The notes beneath the pieces are model-generated. The model did no database searches and had not been told where the DNA came from. It saw nothing but the letters and a program-made list of their open reading frames with translations. Source: Gemmatales bacterium (GTDB lineage Bacteria > Planctomycetota > Planctomycetia > Gemmatales > HRBIN36). Taken from it: a stretch of 64,000 bases of DNA. The DNA lies in contig JANXCQ010000021.1 of NCBI GenBank assembly GCA_025060195.1, positions 17,126 through 81,125 of the forward strand, written 5' to 3'. Within the stretch, counting starts at the first letter, position 1. Every line of letters starts with the position of its first letter. The position numbers and the translations under genes are program-made. Shown one piece after another: positions 48,230 through 57,052 of the stretch.

Positions 48230-48852
48230 CATACGTAACCCGCCAACCGGCGGCGGACCTTCTGGTAAAGCTGTTGTAAACGCCGTATGGCCCGAGCCAA
48301 GCTATTGGCATGTCGGACCGCATTTGCGACGTCCCAAAACCTTTCAGTGAACAGGTTCATCAGCGATACGTAAGCTGGGCCAACCCGCTCACCTTGGTGC
48401 ACCTGACGAATCATACCCTCGCGGATGGCCCGACATGATGAGCGACTGGCCAAGTTGAGCAAGGCATGTCATGGGTCGCTCAAGCTTTCGGGATCAGGGG
48501 GAATTAAGTTCGGACATACATGGAGGAATCGCGCTAAATTTGGTGCGTCGGCTAAGAGCCAAGCTTCGATCGCTCGCACGGCAACACGAAAACACAAATA
48601 TGGGGCCAGTTGGGCTAAATACCGTTTTCTAAGTGCCGGCGCACAACTGGCATCCCTGTCTAAGTCCACGATAACGAACTAACGTCCCTGCCTAGCGGCA
48701 TGGTTGTAGTTAGGCAATTTCTGCAACAAGTCGTGCTTACCCTGCTGAACGTGAACATGATTTACTTCGGCGCCTACATAGCGCACCACTTTTCGCGCTA
48801 CATGTTGATCCAGGAGTCCCTCGACAGCCAAGTTCATAAATATAAGTGCCAT
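48226..48852 (-). pseudogene. Decayed TOPRIM-like (DUF4276-type) gene
   Basis: One continuous minus-strand frame of about 208 codons is interrupted by two in-frame stops: TAG at 48679-48681 and TGA at 48469-48471. Ignoring these, the reading starts MALIFMNLAVEGLL after GGAGGAGG, with the N-terminal glutamate of a TOPRIM fold, and contains FVIVDLDRDASC, which matches a TOPRIM DxDRD-type acidic motif, then FRVAVRAIEAWLLAD. Recoding is unlikely because its partner ATPase gene is also broken. TOPRIM proteins paired with an AAA ATPase are a known nuclease arrangement. Whether any fragment is still made is unknown. Confidence 0.72.
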
Positions 48853-48917
48853 TCCTCCTCCAAGAAGCACCATTGGTGGGCTTTGGGAGGAAAAGTTTGG
48901 GTTATTACAATCTCCGC

Positions 48918-50037
48918 CCAGGTCATAGCCCCCCTTCTAGTAATGCTTGAGCTTCCCGAATGTGGTTGATAGGCGTACCGTAGTGCTTAATGGCTAGATT
49001 GCATAAGCAAAACTTCGTGGGCGCCAATTCCATCATCGCGCTGCAAGTCAGAGGAATGAGTGCTTACCAAAATCTGACGCTTCGTCTGGCTTTGTAAGCG
49101 GGCGAACTTTTATGGTAGGTAACGCACCACCCGGGATTTAGAGAAAGCTCTGGCTCCTCTAAGAGTAATAGGCCTTCGCCCCGCAAGAGTGACCAAATCA
49201 GACCTAGTAACCGCAAAGTGCCATCCGAAAACTGAGCTTCTGTCTGCTAAGCACCACGCGACCGCCAGTGTTCATACCGTGCTTGTAAATGCGGTCTGCC
49301 GCAATCGTCGCGCTGGAGACCAACTTCCTGGAGCTGCGTTATCATAACTTGCAACAATTCCTGAAGACGACGCAAATACCGCTTCTGCGTTCTGCTCGGT
49401 ATCCGCGCCATTTGTTCTAGCAAGTCCGCCCCATAGGCCTCGCCGTCTATGATGAAAGATACGATGCGCTTCCTCAGAAGCTGGGGCACAACATGCAAAT
49501 AATTGACGGACGCGAGAAGTTCAACTAACGGCCGAAACGCTTGATTCTTAGTCACTTGCTCGAGGTGAGTTTGCCGTAAGCATTCTATGTCGCGCTGATC
49601 GTCATTGTTCGGCCGCTGCAGCAGGACTTGATTGTTGCACCGGACGCTTTGGCGACGAATTATGACCTCGCAATTGGGGCCCGGGTTGAAGGCCAGCGTA
49701 TATTGCCAGACAGGATAGGATGCTGCCCATTTTCTTTAGAGGCAATAGTCACACTGATTTCAATACCGAGTTTCAGCGTGCTGATAAGCTGCGGCTCGCG
49801 GCGACGCCCCCACGCTCTTCCACGACCCCCCCGTTGTAAACCGTTTCCAGGAGCAGCCAAGCCGCGTAAAAACCGGAACACGTCAAGAAAATTTGATTTG
49901 CCCGAAGCCTGCGGACCCACCTGGAACACGCGTAAGGGCAACTTGACGTCTACTCCCGGGAAGGTGTTCCCATTCCGCAACCGAACATGGGCAAAATAGT
50001 GAGCAGAAAGCTTGTGGCGCGCCACAAGGCTACCCAT
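48918..50037 (-). pseudogene. Decayed AAA (RecF/ABC-like) ATPase gene
   Basis: A minus-strand gene broken at several places. From ATG 50037 it reads SMC/RecF-type sequence with Walker A GPQASGKSN. Near 49720-49730 a one-base shift is needed to continue as QYTLAFNPGPNCEVII. TAG at 49247-49249 interrupts the frame; past it come SDGTLRLLGLIW and Walker B LLLLEEPELSLNPG. A second shift near 49131-49136 and TAA at 49110-49112 follow, then ILVSTHSSDL, the switch strand. Further shifts, one at the C-run 48929-48934, are needed to reach the end. A functional ATPase cannot be produced. Confidence 0.75.
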
Positions 50038-50253
50038 GGACAGTGGGACTCTTCACAGCGGTGAGCTATTTTTCTTTAGGCTTGCAATGATTTTATGGCC
50101 TCGTCTAACGGCGTAACCCCAGCCTATTGACTCAACTTCATGCACCGTAACTAAGGCATCTCATGATTGCAGGCTGAGCCTGCATCTTTCCGACCTGGAC
50201 AAATTCCGCGCCGATACCTGACATGCCATCAATTTTAGGTAAGTAAAAAATCC

Positions 50254-51735
50254 TTAGTGCGCATGCTGCTTGAGCATTTGAACAAAGCGGGCGTATGCTT
50301 CGTCCCAAGCGGCGTCATCGCGTGGCTCGAAAAGTTCCGGAGCGAAAGACTGGCGGACGATGGCCCGAGCATCCTCGAGATGGCTTAGCCAGCCCAGGCC
50401 TATCATTTGTACCAACACGTTCCCAATGCTGGTGGCTTCGACCGGCCCGGCCAAAACTAAGCGCTGGCAGCAATCTGCCGTCAACTGGTTCAATAAACGA
50501 TTCTGACTGCCACCCCCAACGATATGGATCGTGTTGATGCGGCGCCCCAAAATTTCCTCCAAGCGTTCGACGACCCATCGATATTTCAGGGCCAGACTTT
50601 CTAGGCAAACCCGTACGAACGCCCCGGGTGTATCAGGCACGGGCTGACCAGTCCTGCGACAATATTCTGCGATAGCAGAGGGCATGCTCACGGGTAGCAA
50701 GAACGATGGGTCGTCGGGATCGATGAAAGCTGTGCCGCTGGGGGCCGACTCAGCTAAGTAGGTCAGGTCGTCGTAAGTGTAGCTGTGCCCGGCCCGCTCC
50801 CAACTCCGGCGACACTCCTGGACCAGCCACAGCCCCATGACGTTTTTCAGCAGGCGTACGCGATGGCCATAGCCAATTTCGTTGGTGCAATTGTAGCCTA
50901 ACGTCCGGGCGTCGATAATCGGTTGGGCGATCTCAACACCCACGAGCGACCAGGTGCCGGAACTTATGTAACACCAATCCTCGCCCTGGCCGGGCACAGC
51001 CACTACAGCCGACGCAGTGTCGTGCGTAGCAGGGGCAACAACTCTTAGGTGAGTACAGCCTGTTTCCTCAGCCACGTGAGGCAGGAGATTACCCAGCACC
51101 GTTCCGGGTGGCGTAAGCGGAAGCAATATGCGGGTCGGCAAATCCAGCTTCTCCAGCAAGGGCCGGGCCCAATCTCGCGCTACCGGATCATACATTTGCG
51201 TCGTGCTCGCGTTAGTTAGTTCCACGGTCTTGCGACCACTGAGCCAAAAATGAAACAAATCGCCCATCATTAGCATGCTCTGCGCCGCTTCCAGGAGCGG
51301 TGAACGGTTTTTTCGCAACGCCAGTAGCTGAAACAGCGTGTTGATACGCATGAACTGAATGCCCGTAGCGTGAAATACCTCTTCTCGACTTACCCGGGCG
51401 AAAGCATAGTCGAAGATCCCCTCCGTATGTGGGTCACGATAATGGCGGGGATTACCGAGTAATTCATCAGTTCGGCCGAGTAGGGCGAAGTCCACTCCCC
51501 AAGTGTCCACACCGACGCTGTCGAGCGACCCCGATTGTTCTCGTGCTTTACGCAACCCCACCTTGATCTCCCCAAACAGTAGTAAAGCGTCCCAGTACAG
51601 GCCATCAGGTAGCCTCACCGGCCCGTTCGGGAAGCGATGCACCACGTGTAAGCGCAGCTGTTGGCCGTCCCATTCTCCGACCACTCCGCGCCCGCTTTCA
51701 GCGCCTAAATCGAAAGCAAGCACTCTTCCCGGCAT
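50254..51735 (-). CDS. rhaB: Rhamnulokinase (FGGY-family carbohydrate kinase)
   Basis: A 493-residue FGGY kinase. The start MPGRVLAFDLGAESGRG is the rhamnulokinase form of phosphate motif 1. VGVDTWGVDFALL is the substrate-side motif, SSGTWSLVGVE the phosphate-2 motif and IHIVGGGSQNRLLN the adenosine motif. Rhamnulokinase phosphorylates L-rhamnulose to enter glycolysis. No rhamnose isomerase or aldolase gene is in the window, so the pathway would be scattered. The start has no strong ribosome site; ATG at 51735 gives the normal N-terminus. Confidence 0.92.
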   Translation of the reverse strand: MPGRVLAFDLGAESGRGVVGEWDGQQLRLHVVHRFPNGPVRLPDGLYWDALLLFGEIKVGLRKAREQSGSLDSVGVDTWGVDFALLGRTDELLGNPRHYRDPHTEGIFDYAFARVSREEVFHATGIQFMRINTLFQLLALRKNRSPLLEAAQSMLMMGDLFHFWLSGRKTVELTNASTTQMYDPVARDWARPLLEKLDLPTRILLPLTPPGTVLGNLLPHVAEETGCTHLRVVAPATHDTASAVVAVPGQGEDWCYISSGTWSLVGVEIAQPIIDARTLGYNCTNEIGYGHRVRLLKNVMGLWLVQECRRSWERAGHSYTYDDLTYLAESAPSGTAFIDPDDPSFLLPVSMPSAIAEYCRRTGQPVPDTPGAFVRVCLESLALKYRWVVERLEEILGRRINTIHIVGGGSQNRLLNQLTADCCQRLVLAGPVEATSIGNVLVQMIGLGWLSHLEDARAIVRQSFAPELFEPRDDAAWDEAYARFVQMLKQHAH

Positions 51736-51909
51736 CGTCCGCTCCTCACTTGGCCGTTAGTCAGACCGACTGATCCCAGATTATCATCCTCGTCGCGCGC
51801 TTCCAAGGTGATGGGACGACGCTCATGGTCGCCGGTACTCCGTACTTCGTCAAGTAAGCCAGAGACTCCGCTCTTGACAGCCTACGGGCAGTCGTTATGA
51901 GCTGGTCTC

Positions 51910-52710
51910 ATGTTTCAAGGAGAGACTTTGTCCCTGAGGAACGGGACTCACGTAGAAGCGGGCGACAGTCGGCCCATGCTAGCGCCATGTCAGCTGCCAT
52001 GGCAGAGCCGGCAGCGCGCCGACGATTGGTTTCGCCGAGAAGCGCTAACGCCCCCGCCCGCCGACTTGGGCGAGCCGTTTACCCTATCATGGTTCCTCGC
52101 TCTCGAATACCATCGACACCTTCGACACGGGCGCTGGTTGCCTCACGCTTTGGAATTCAGCCAGCATCATGGCGAAACGGTCGTGGCCCTGGGATATGGG
52201 CTGGGGACCGACTGGGTGCAATATGCGCGCTATGGAGCGCGCGTGATTGTAGGCTGTCCTGACCACGAGGAGCTGGCCGTCGCCCGCCATCATTTCTCGC
52301 TCCGCGGCTTGGGAGGCATTTTTTTACATGCGCCTCAACCACCGCTCAGCTTACCAGAGGCCGTCGCCGATTTGGTCTATCTGAGCCACATATGTGCCAA
52401 CTTGGATTCGGCGCCCATCTGGTTAGGCGAGGCGCATCGGCTACTTAAGCCAGGTGGTAAATTGCTCATGGTCGAACGCGTGCCCGGAGCAAATTACCGA
52501 GCGGGACGTAACTTGACCAGGCACCTAAAACCTTGGCTGAGCGCATTTCAGGAAATTAGTATCCGGCGCTATCATCTGCAACGAGCGCAGTTGGCATGGT
52601 ATTGGCGATGGCTGCCCCGACGCTGGTTGGAGCGCCTCTTCGGCCAGTTTCTCCTCGTCAAGGCTTATAAACCGATCATGCTGGTGCCCTCGGTTCGCCG
52701 GGCGGCGTAG
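51910..52710 (+). CDS. SAM-dependent methyltransferase-like protein
   Basis: A 266-residue protein. The central part resembles a class I methyltransferase: VVALGYGLGTDWVQYARYGARVIVG for motif I and II, cited in part as ALGYGLGTDW, then HEELAVARHHF, ADLVYLSHICANL and LLKPGGKLLMVERV. The acceptor is unknown. The last 35 bases overlap the end of the convergent SRPBCC gene. A start further in (ATG at about 51976) is possible. Confidence 0.78.
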   Translation: MFQGETLSLRNGTHVEAGDSRPMLAPCQLPWQSRQRADDWFRREALTPPPADLGEPFTLSWFLALEYHRHLRHGRWLPHALEFSQHHGETVVALGYGLGTDWVQYARYGARVIVGCPDHEELAVARHHFSLRGLGGIFLHAPQPPLSLPEAVADLVYLSHICANLDSAPIWLGEAHRLLKPGGKLLMVERVPGANYRAGRNLTRHLKPWLSAFQEISIRRYHLQRAQLAWYWRWLPRRWLERLFGQFLLVKAYKPIMLVPSVRRAA

Positions 52711-53176
52711 CAGGGGAGTCTGCAGCAGGGGCGAAGTACCTTTCAATCTGCTGGCGACGATAGGCGAAAATTTGTTCCAGGTCGCGACGCACGAACAGAA
52801 AGTGTGCCCAGCGCCCGAGCCAACCGAAAGGCAGGGCATAGCAAACGACATCGCGAATGCGTGTTCCACCACCTTCGGGCACAAATTCGTGAACGTGGTG
52901 CCATAGCTGGTAGGGCCCGATCACCTGCACATCAATGAACCGCCGAGGCGGATCCCATTCGACGATCTGCGACACCCAAGTTACTGGCACGCCGTGAATC
53001 CGTAACTGGTGCACCAGCAAACAGTTCCTGTAAACTTGCTTCGGAGCCTCGGTTGTCTGGAATCGCAACCACGGAGGCGTGATTCGGTCTAGGTTGAATG
53101 GATCGCTGAAAAAAGCAAACACCTCCTCCGTGCTGCGGGCAACCCATTGTTCCATTTCGAACTTATAGATGCGCAT
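52676..53176 (-). CDS. SRPBCC-family lipid/ligand-binding protein
   Basis: A 166-residue START-like fold protein of the polyketide cyclase/dehydrase group. It begins VARSTEEVFAFFSDPFNLDRITPPW and contains WVSQIVEWDPPRRFID and VPEGGGTRIRDVVCYALPFG, cited as separate segments. Such proteins bind hydrophobic ligands. It begins ten bases after the upstream PPC-protein gene stop on the same strand, and its 3' end overlaps the methyltransferase gene by 35 bases. Confidence 0.82.
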   Translation of the reverse strand: MRIYKFEMEQWVARSTEEVFAFFSDPFNLDRITPPWLRFQTTEAPKQVYRNCLLVHQLRIHGVPVTWVSQIVEWDPPRRFIDVQVIGPYQLWHHVHEFVPEGGGTRIRDVVCYALPFGWLGRWAHFLFVRRDLEQIFAYRRQQIERYFAPAADSPATPPGEPRAPA

Positions 53177-53185
53177 AGGCCACTT

Positions 53186-55282
53186 TTACTTCGGACTGAT
53201 GCTCAGCGTGATTGGCGGGCTGGAATAGCTGATCTTGACGACAAAGTTGATAGAGACTTGCGCCAAAACACTTATCGGTACTTGCTCGCAAGGAGGGGCG
53301 TCCGGAGAGGCGCGTAATACGATGTGTCCCTCGCTACCTTGTCCCAGTAAGGTTTTACTTTTGCCCTCCACTAACGTTACGCCAGGGGGTAGCGGGCTGC
53401 CGTAGATGGTGCCCAGGTGCCGCAGCATAACGTCCAGACCGATGTTTCCTTTATAGTCCGGATGACGATGCACGCGTACATCAATTTTCACTTCCTCTCC
53501 GGGTTTGAGGCTGATCACTTGAGGCGTCACTTCGACGCCCTCCACATCGGCCCGCTCCACCACAGCGACAGTGTGGAGGCGAACATCAAACCGTGCACGT
53601 CCGCCGCCGGGAGAATATATTTCTTGCATCGGCGTAGCGACGCGTTCTATGATTCGGTCTTTACCGTCAACGCCACGAACATTCGCCACACCCACGACCT
53701 GCACATTACGGACCGCACACTGTGCTTGCGGAGAAGCGGTGAGTATCAGAACTCCCTGTGTCATATGCGGCGGAATCATTAAAGGATGGACAGTCACGCC
53801 ATCAGGCAGATTCCTAACCGCGACACTTACTGGGCCGCTAAAGCCGTGCAGGCGATTCACCTGGACATACCAGGCCATGCTGCCACCGGGGGCCAACCAC
53901 GCTTTGTCACCGTCGCAACGTAATGTAAAATCTGGCTCCGCAAAAGCGATTTCCAAAGCATAGACGAAATCTTCGCCCCCTTTGCCAAATAAGTCGCGTA
54001 CACGCACCACATAGTCTCCATCCGTTGGGGCCGTGAAAGTGAGTGCAGGGTCTTTGATAGCTGCCGAAGTATCGTCATTGGTCGCCAACATTTTTCCCTG
54101 ACTATCTAAAACGTCTAAGCTCGCATCAAGGGGCGAGGTCAACACAGTACCGAAACGTCGGGCGAATACCTCGCAGCGGAGAACTTGGCCCTTACTGAGC
54201 CGCACTTTGTAACAATCCATGTCGCCTGATTTCCGAATGCGACCGTTAACGCAGATAGGGAAACTGACAGGTTGTGCCTGTTGGTGAGTATCATTGGGTT
54301 CTAGCTCGAGAGCCAAGGGATAAGAGCTGACGTAAACGCCCACTGGATTGGCAGGTCGACCTCCAATATCAAGGGAAAGCCACTGAATGCCCCGTGCTTG
54401 CTCGGGAACACGGATAACGCCTTGCTGGTTTTGGCTGGCAGGGCCCAAGGCTTCGACGGTAGACGTTTTCCCCGGGGGTAAGGCGAAGGGGAATACGCCC
54501 GTGGCAAAAGGACGATCGCTGATGATAATAGCGTAAACCCAACGTGGGTCGCCATCATAAATCGCGTCCCGAATCTGCAAGTAATAAGTGCCACCTTCCT
54601 TGAAATGGTAAGCAAAATAAGGGTCGGCAAAATAAAAGTCGTCGTTGCCAGCTAACTCACGACCAGCGCTGTCGTAAAGCGAGATGATGGGATCAGCGTG
54701 CTTTTGTAAGTCGTGAATTTTGTCCTGCACCCGGGCGCAGTAAACAAGGAACGATAAGGTTTGGCCTGGCTTGACTTCGAAGGCGAACCAATCCACGTCT
54801 TCCGCAGCTTCGATCTTGCCACAAATGACTCCAGGGACCGCGATTTTATTCGGATGTTCGCGGGCGTTATTTACTCCTTGCTCGATGGTAACTGGGTCTT
54901 CTACAATCAAAAGCTGTCCGATAGACGAAATACTTAGCGACGTAGCGACGCGAAACTCCCGGGGGCCCGGGAGGGCGTGAGGTTTTGGTGTGAAACGCAC
55001 CCGAATACTGCGTACCAAGGGCAAAGCCCCGGGCTTCTCTGGCTTCAGCTCCTGCTTGGGCGGAACAATTTCTGCCACAACGTCTTCACCTTCAACCAAA
55101 ACTTGATAGGCTCCGTAAAGGTTTTGGAACGCAGCTATTTCCACCTCACTCGTTTGCCCCCGTTGGACGGCCAGGGGATGAGTAAATGTAATCATGGGAT
55201 ACGAGATCTGAGAGAGGACCCGCTGAGGGAACATGATGAGAGCCAGCAGCACGGCCGTAGTCACGAAATAAGTTCTCTGCAT
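53186..55282 (-). CDS. Secreted protein with pre-peptidase C-terminal (PPC) domains
   Basis: A 698-residue exported protein. ATG at 55282 follows GGAG; the in-frame 55321 start would lack a proper signal. Residues 1-24 form a signal peptide ending RVLSQ. Two PPC-type beta domains are visible at about 135-245 (QGVNNAREHPNKI, VDWFAFEVKPGQTLSF) and 315-430 (LEPNDTHQQAQPV, DMDCYKVRLSKGQVL, DGDYVVRVRDLFG), followed by Ig-like beta domains at about 440-690. PPC domains commonly stabilise or target secreted enzymes, but no catalytic domain is attached here. It is third in a co-directional run with the WD40 and DUF1549 genes. Confidence 0.85.
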   Translation of the reverse strand: MQRTYFVTTAVLLALIMFPQRVLSQISYPMITFTHPLAVQRGQTSEVEIAAFQNLYGAYQVLVEGEDVVAEIVPPKQELKPEKPGALPLVRSIRVRFTPKPHALPGPREFRVATSLSISSIGQLLIVEDPVTIEQGVNNAREHPNKIAVPGVICGKIEAAEDVDWFAFEVKPGQTLSFLVYCARVQDKIHDLQKHADPIISLYDSAGRELAGNDDFYFADPYFAYHFKEGGTYYLQIRDAIYDGDPRWVYAIIISDRPFATGVFPFALPPGKTSTVEALGPASQNQQGVIRVPEQARGIQWLSLDIGGRPANPVGVYVSSYPLALELEPNDTHQQAQPVSFPICVNGRIRKSGDMDCYKVRLSKGQVLRCEVFARRFGTVLTSPLDASLDVLDSQGKMLATNDDTSAAIKDPALTFTAPTDGDYVVRVRDLFGKGGEDFVYALEIAFAEPDFTLRCDGDKAWLAPGGSMAWYVQVNRLHGFSGPVSVAVRNLPDGVTVHPLMIPPHMTQGVLILTASPQAQCAVRNVQVVGVANVRGVDGKDRIIERVATPMQEIYSPGGGRARFDVRLHTVAVVERADVEGVEVTPQVISLKPGEEVKIDVRVHRHPDYKGNIGLDVMLRHLGTIYGSPLPPGVTLVEGKSKTLLGQGSEGHIVLRASPDAPPCEQVPISVLAQVSINFVVKISYSSPPITLSISPK

Positions 55283-55357
55283 GGTGCGCCGCTCCTTCAG
55301 ATTGCCAATGAATCGCAGCATGTGGGTCGCGTCATTTCCAGGGTCGTAAATCAGCCT

Positions 55358-57022
55358 TTACTTAGTGAACGCTGAGGGAACAATTTGCCCATTTAGGGCC
55401 TGCCGAACTCGTTCCGGTTGCAGTAATCCCGGATGCAGCGATTGAGGGTCAATCTCTTGGCCTTGAACACGATATTTCACTTGGTCGAGGACAGATGGTG
55501 AACACGCGAGGTATCCTTCCGGCACAACTATGAGCCAACGAGGTTGTTGCTTTTCCTCAGGTAAGCTCACGCATTGAGCCAACAAACGGTTGGATTGAGT
55601 GTCATAAATGCGTACAATCCCGTCGAAACCGCCTGCGGCGATTTGTCTGCCGTCCGGTCGTAAAGCCACTGCGTATTGCACCGAGCCTACGTTGAACGTC
55701 TGTATGGGTTGGCCGGTCTGACCATTCCACACGCGCACAGTGCCGTCCGCGCTCGCACTAGCCAGGAGTTGCCCGTCGGGAGCGAACGTCAACTCATACA
55801 CCGCACCACCATGGCCACTCTGAACGCGCAGGCGTTGGCCGAAACTAGACTCGTTGGTTCCCGCGCGCTGGGCGGCAGTGCCTGTCGTGTCGGTAGACCA
55901 CCAAATTAACGCGGGCTCCAAGCCCGCCGAGACCAGTTCCCTGCCTTTTGGATGGATTGCTAGAGCGATGACGTCTTGGTTCATACCGCCGAAGGTAACG
56001 AGGCTCTTCCCGGTTTTCACGTCGAAGATCTTGACCGAGCGATCCTTACTGGCACTAGCTAACCACTGGCCATCAGGGCTGAACGCTACCGCGTATACAA
56101 AATCGGAGTGGCCTGTTATAATTACTTCGCACCGCCCGGTGGTTAGGTTCCAGACGCGAACTGTTCGATCGAAGCTGGCCGAAGCAAGTTTTTGGCCGTC
56201 AGGAGAGAAAGCCACGCTGAATACGCTATCGTCGTGCCCCCGCAAGACCGCAGCTAATTCCCAGCTGTGTGCGCGATAGATGCGAATATCGCCCTTGATG
56301 GAAGGTTGTCCTCCCGCAGCGGCCAGAAGCGTACCGTCGGGACTAAAGCGCAAATCGTTGACGGCCCCCAAGACGTTCGTGAGGGTGCGGAGTGGCTGTG
56401 CCTGCTTGAGGTCCCAAATCGTTATACGACCGTACTGACCGACAGCTAACCACGGATGACTAGGATGATAGCGCAAAGCAGTAACTGGTGCCATTGGCCC
56501 CACTGGGAGCACCAATTCCAGCGGGCCAGGCTTGGCAAGTTTCGTTACAGTCGGCGGGGCGATTGCGTTAGTGCGGAGGGTTACGTCGAGGTGGCGTGCT
56601 CGTCGTGGTGCCGTCGGGGTGGAGCTCACTACTTGCTCGGCAGGGCGTTGTCCCTCAGGGGCGCCGACGTCAATCCAACGAGCGATCGTGTCTATCGCCT
56701 CTTGAGGCAACGGTTGGGAAGAACCTTTGGGCATCCGGCGATCTGGATCAGCAGTAACGAGCACTTGAAAAAGCAGACTTTCCCGACTTTTGCCGGGAAT
56801 TAGGATGGGTTTCTTCGAACCTTTCAGCATTGCCTCATAACTATCCAGCGCTAACCCTCCCGAAACGTCCACCTCATGAAGGTTTTTCGTGCTATGGCAA
56901 ACAGTGCAATATTTGCGGAGGACGGGGCGAATATCGCTCCAATACGTTGGCGACGATGGCGTCTGGGCCACGAGCGACCCACTAAGCAATAGTAATGCCG
57001 ACCAGCAGCTCGAACGTCCCAT
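55358..57022 (-). CDS. Secreted cytochrome-c-like and WD40 repeat protein
   Basis: A 554-residue protein. A signal peptide spans residues 1-20. Next comes a planctomycete cytochrome-c-like domain with CTVCHSTKN at about residues 39-43, binding one heme. From about residue 185 to 490 there are WD40 repeats, seen as repeated SPDGQ-LASAS-DRTVRVW units. Heme plus propeller proteins of this kind are a planctomycete hallmark. It sits between the DUF1549 and PPC genes, 75 bases upstream of the latter. Confidence 0.9.
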   Translation of the reverse strand: MGRSSCWSALLLLSGSLVAQTPSSPTYWSDIRPVLRKYCTVCHSTKNLHEVDVSGGLALDSYEAMLKGSKKPILIPGKSRESLLFQVLVTADPDRRMPKGSSQPLPQEAIDTIARWIDVGAPEGQRPAEQVVSSTPTAPRRARHLDVTLRTNAIAPPTVTKLAKPGPLELVLPVGPMAPVTALRYHPSHPWLAVGQYGRITIWDLKQAQPLRTLTNVLGAVNDLRFSPDGTLLAAAGGQPSIKGDIRIYRAHSWELAAVLRGHDDSVFSVAFSPDGQKLASASFDRTVRVWNLTTGRCEVIITGHSDFVYAVAFSPDGQWLASASKDRSVKIFDVKTGKSLVTFGGMNQDVIALAIHPKGRELVSAGLEPALIWWSTDTTGTAAQRAGTNESSFGQRLRVQSGHGGAVYELTFAPDGQLLASASADGTVRVWNGQTGQPIQTFNVGSVQYAVALRPDGRQIAAGGFDGIVRIYDTQSNRLLAQCVSLPEEKQQPRWLIVVPEGYLACSPSVLDQVKYRVQGQEIDPQSLHPGLLQPERVRQALNGQIVPSAFTK

Positions 57023-57052
57023 GGGTACAATCTCCCGACTTCGCTAGACAGC

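Noticed and set aside
48469..48681. Programmed readthrough or selenocysteine for the in-frame TAG and TGA stops in the TOPRIM-like frame
   Set aside because: The partner ATPase gene carries additional stops and several frameshifts, which fits decay better than recoding.
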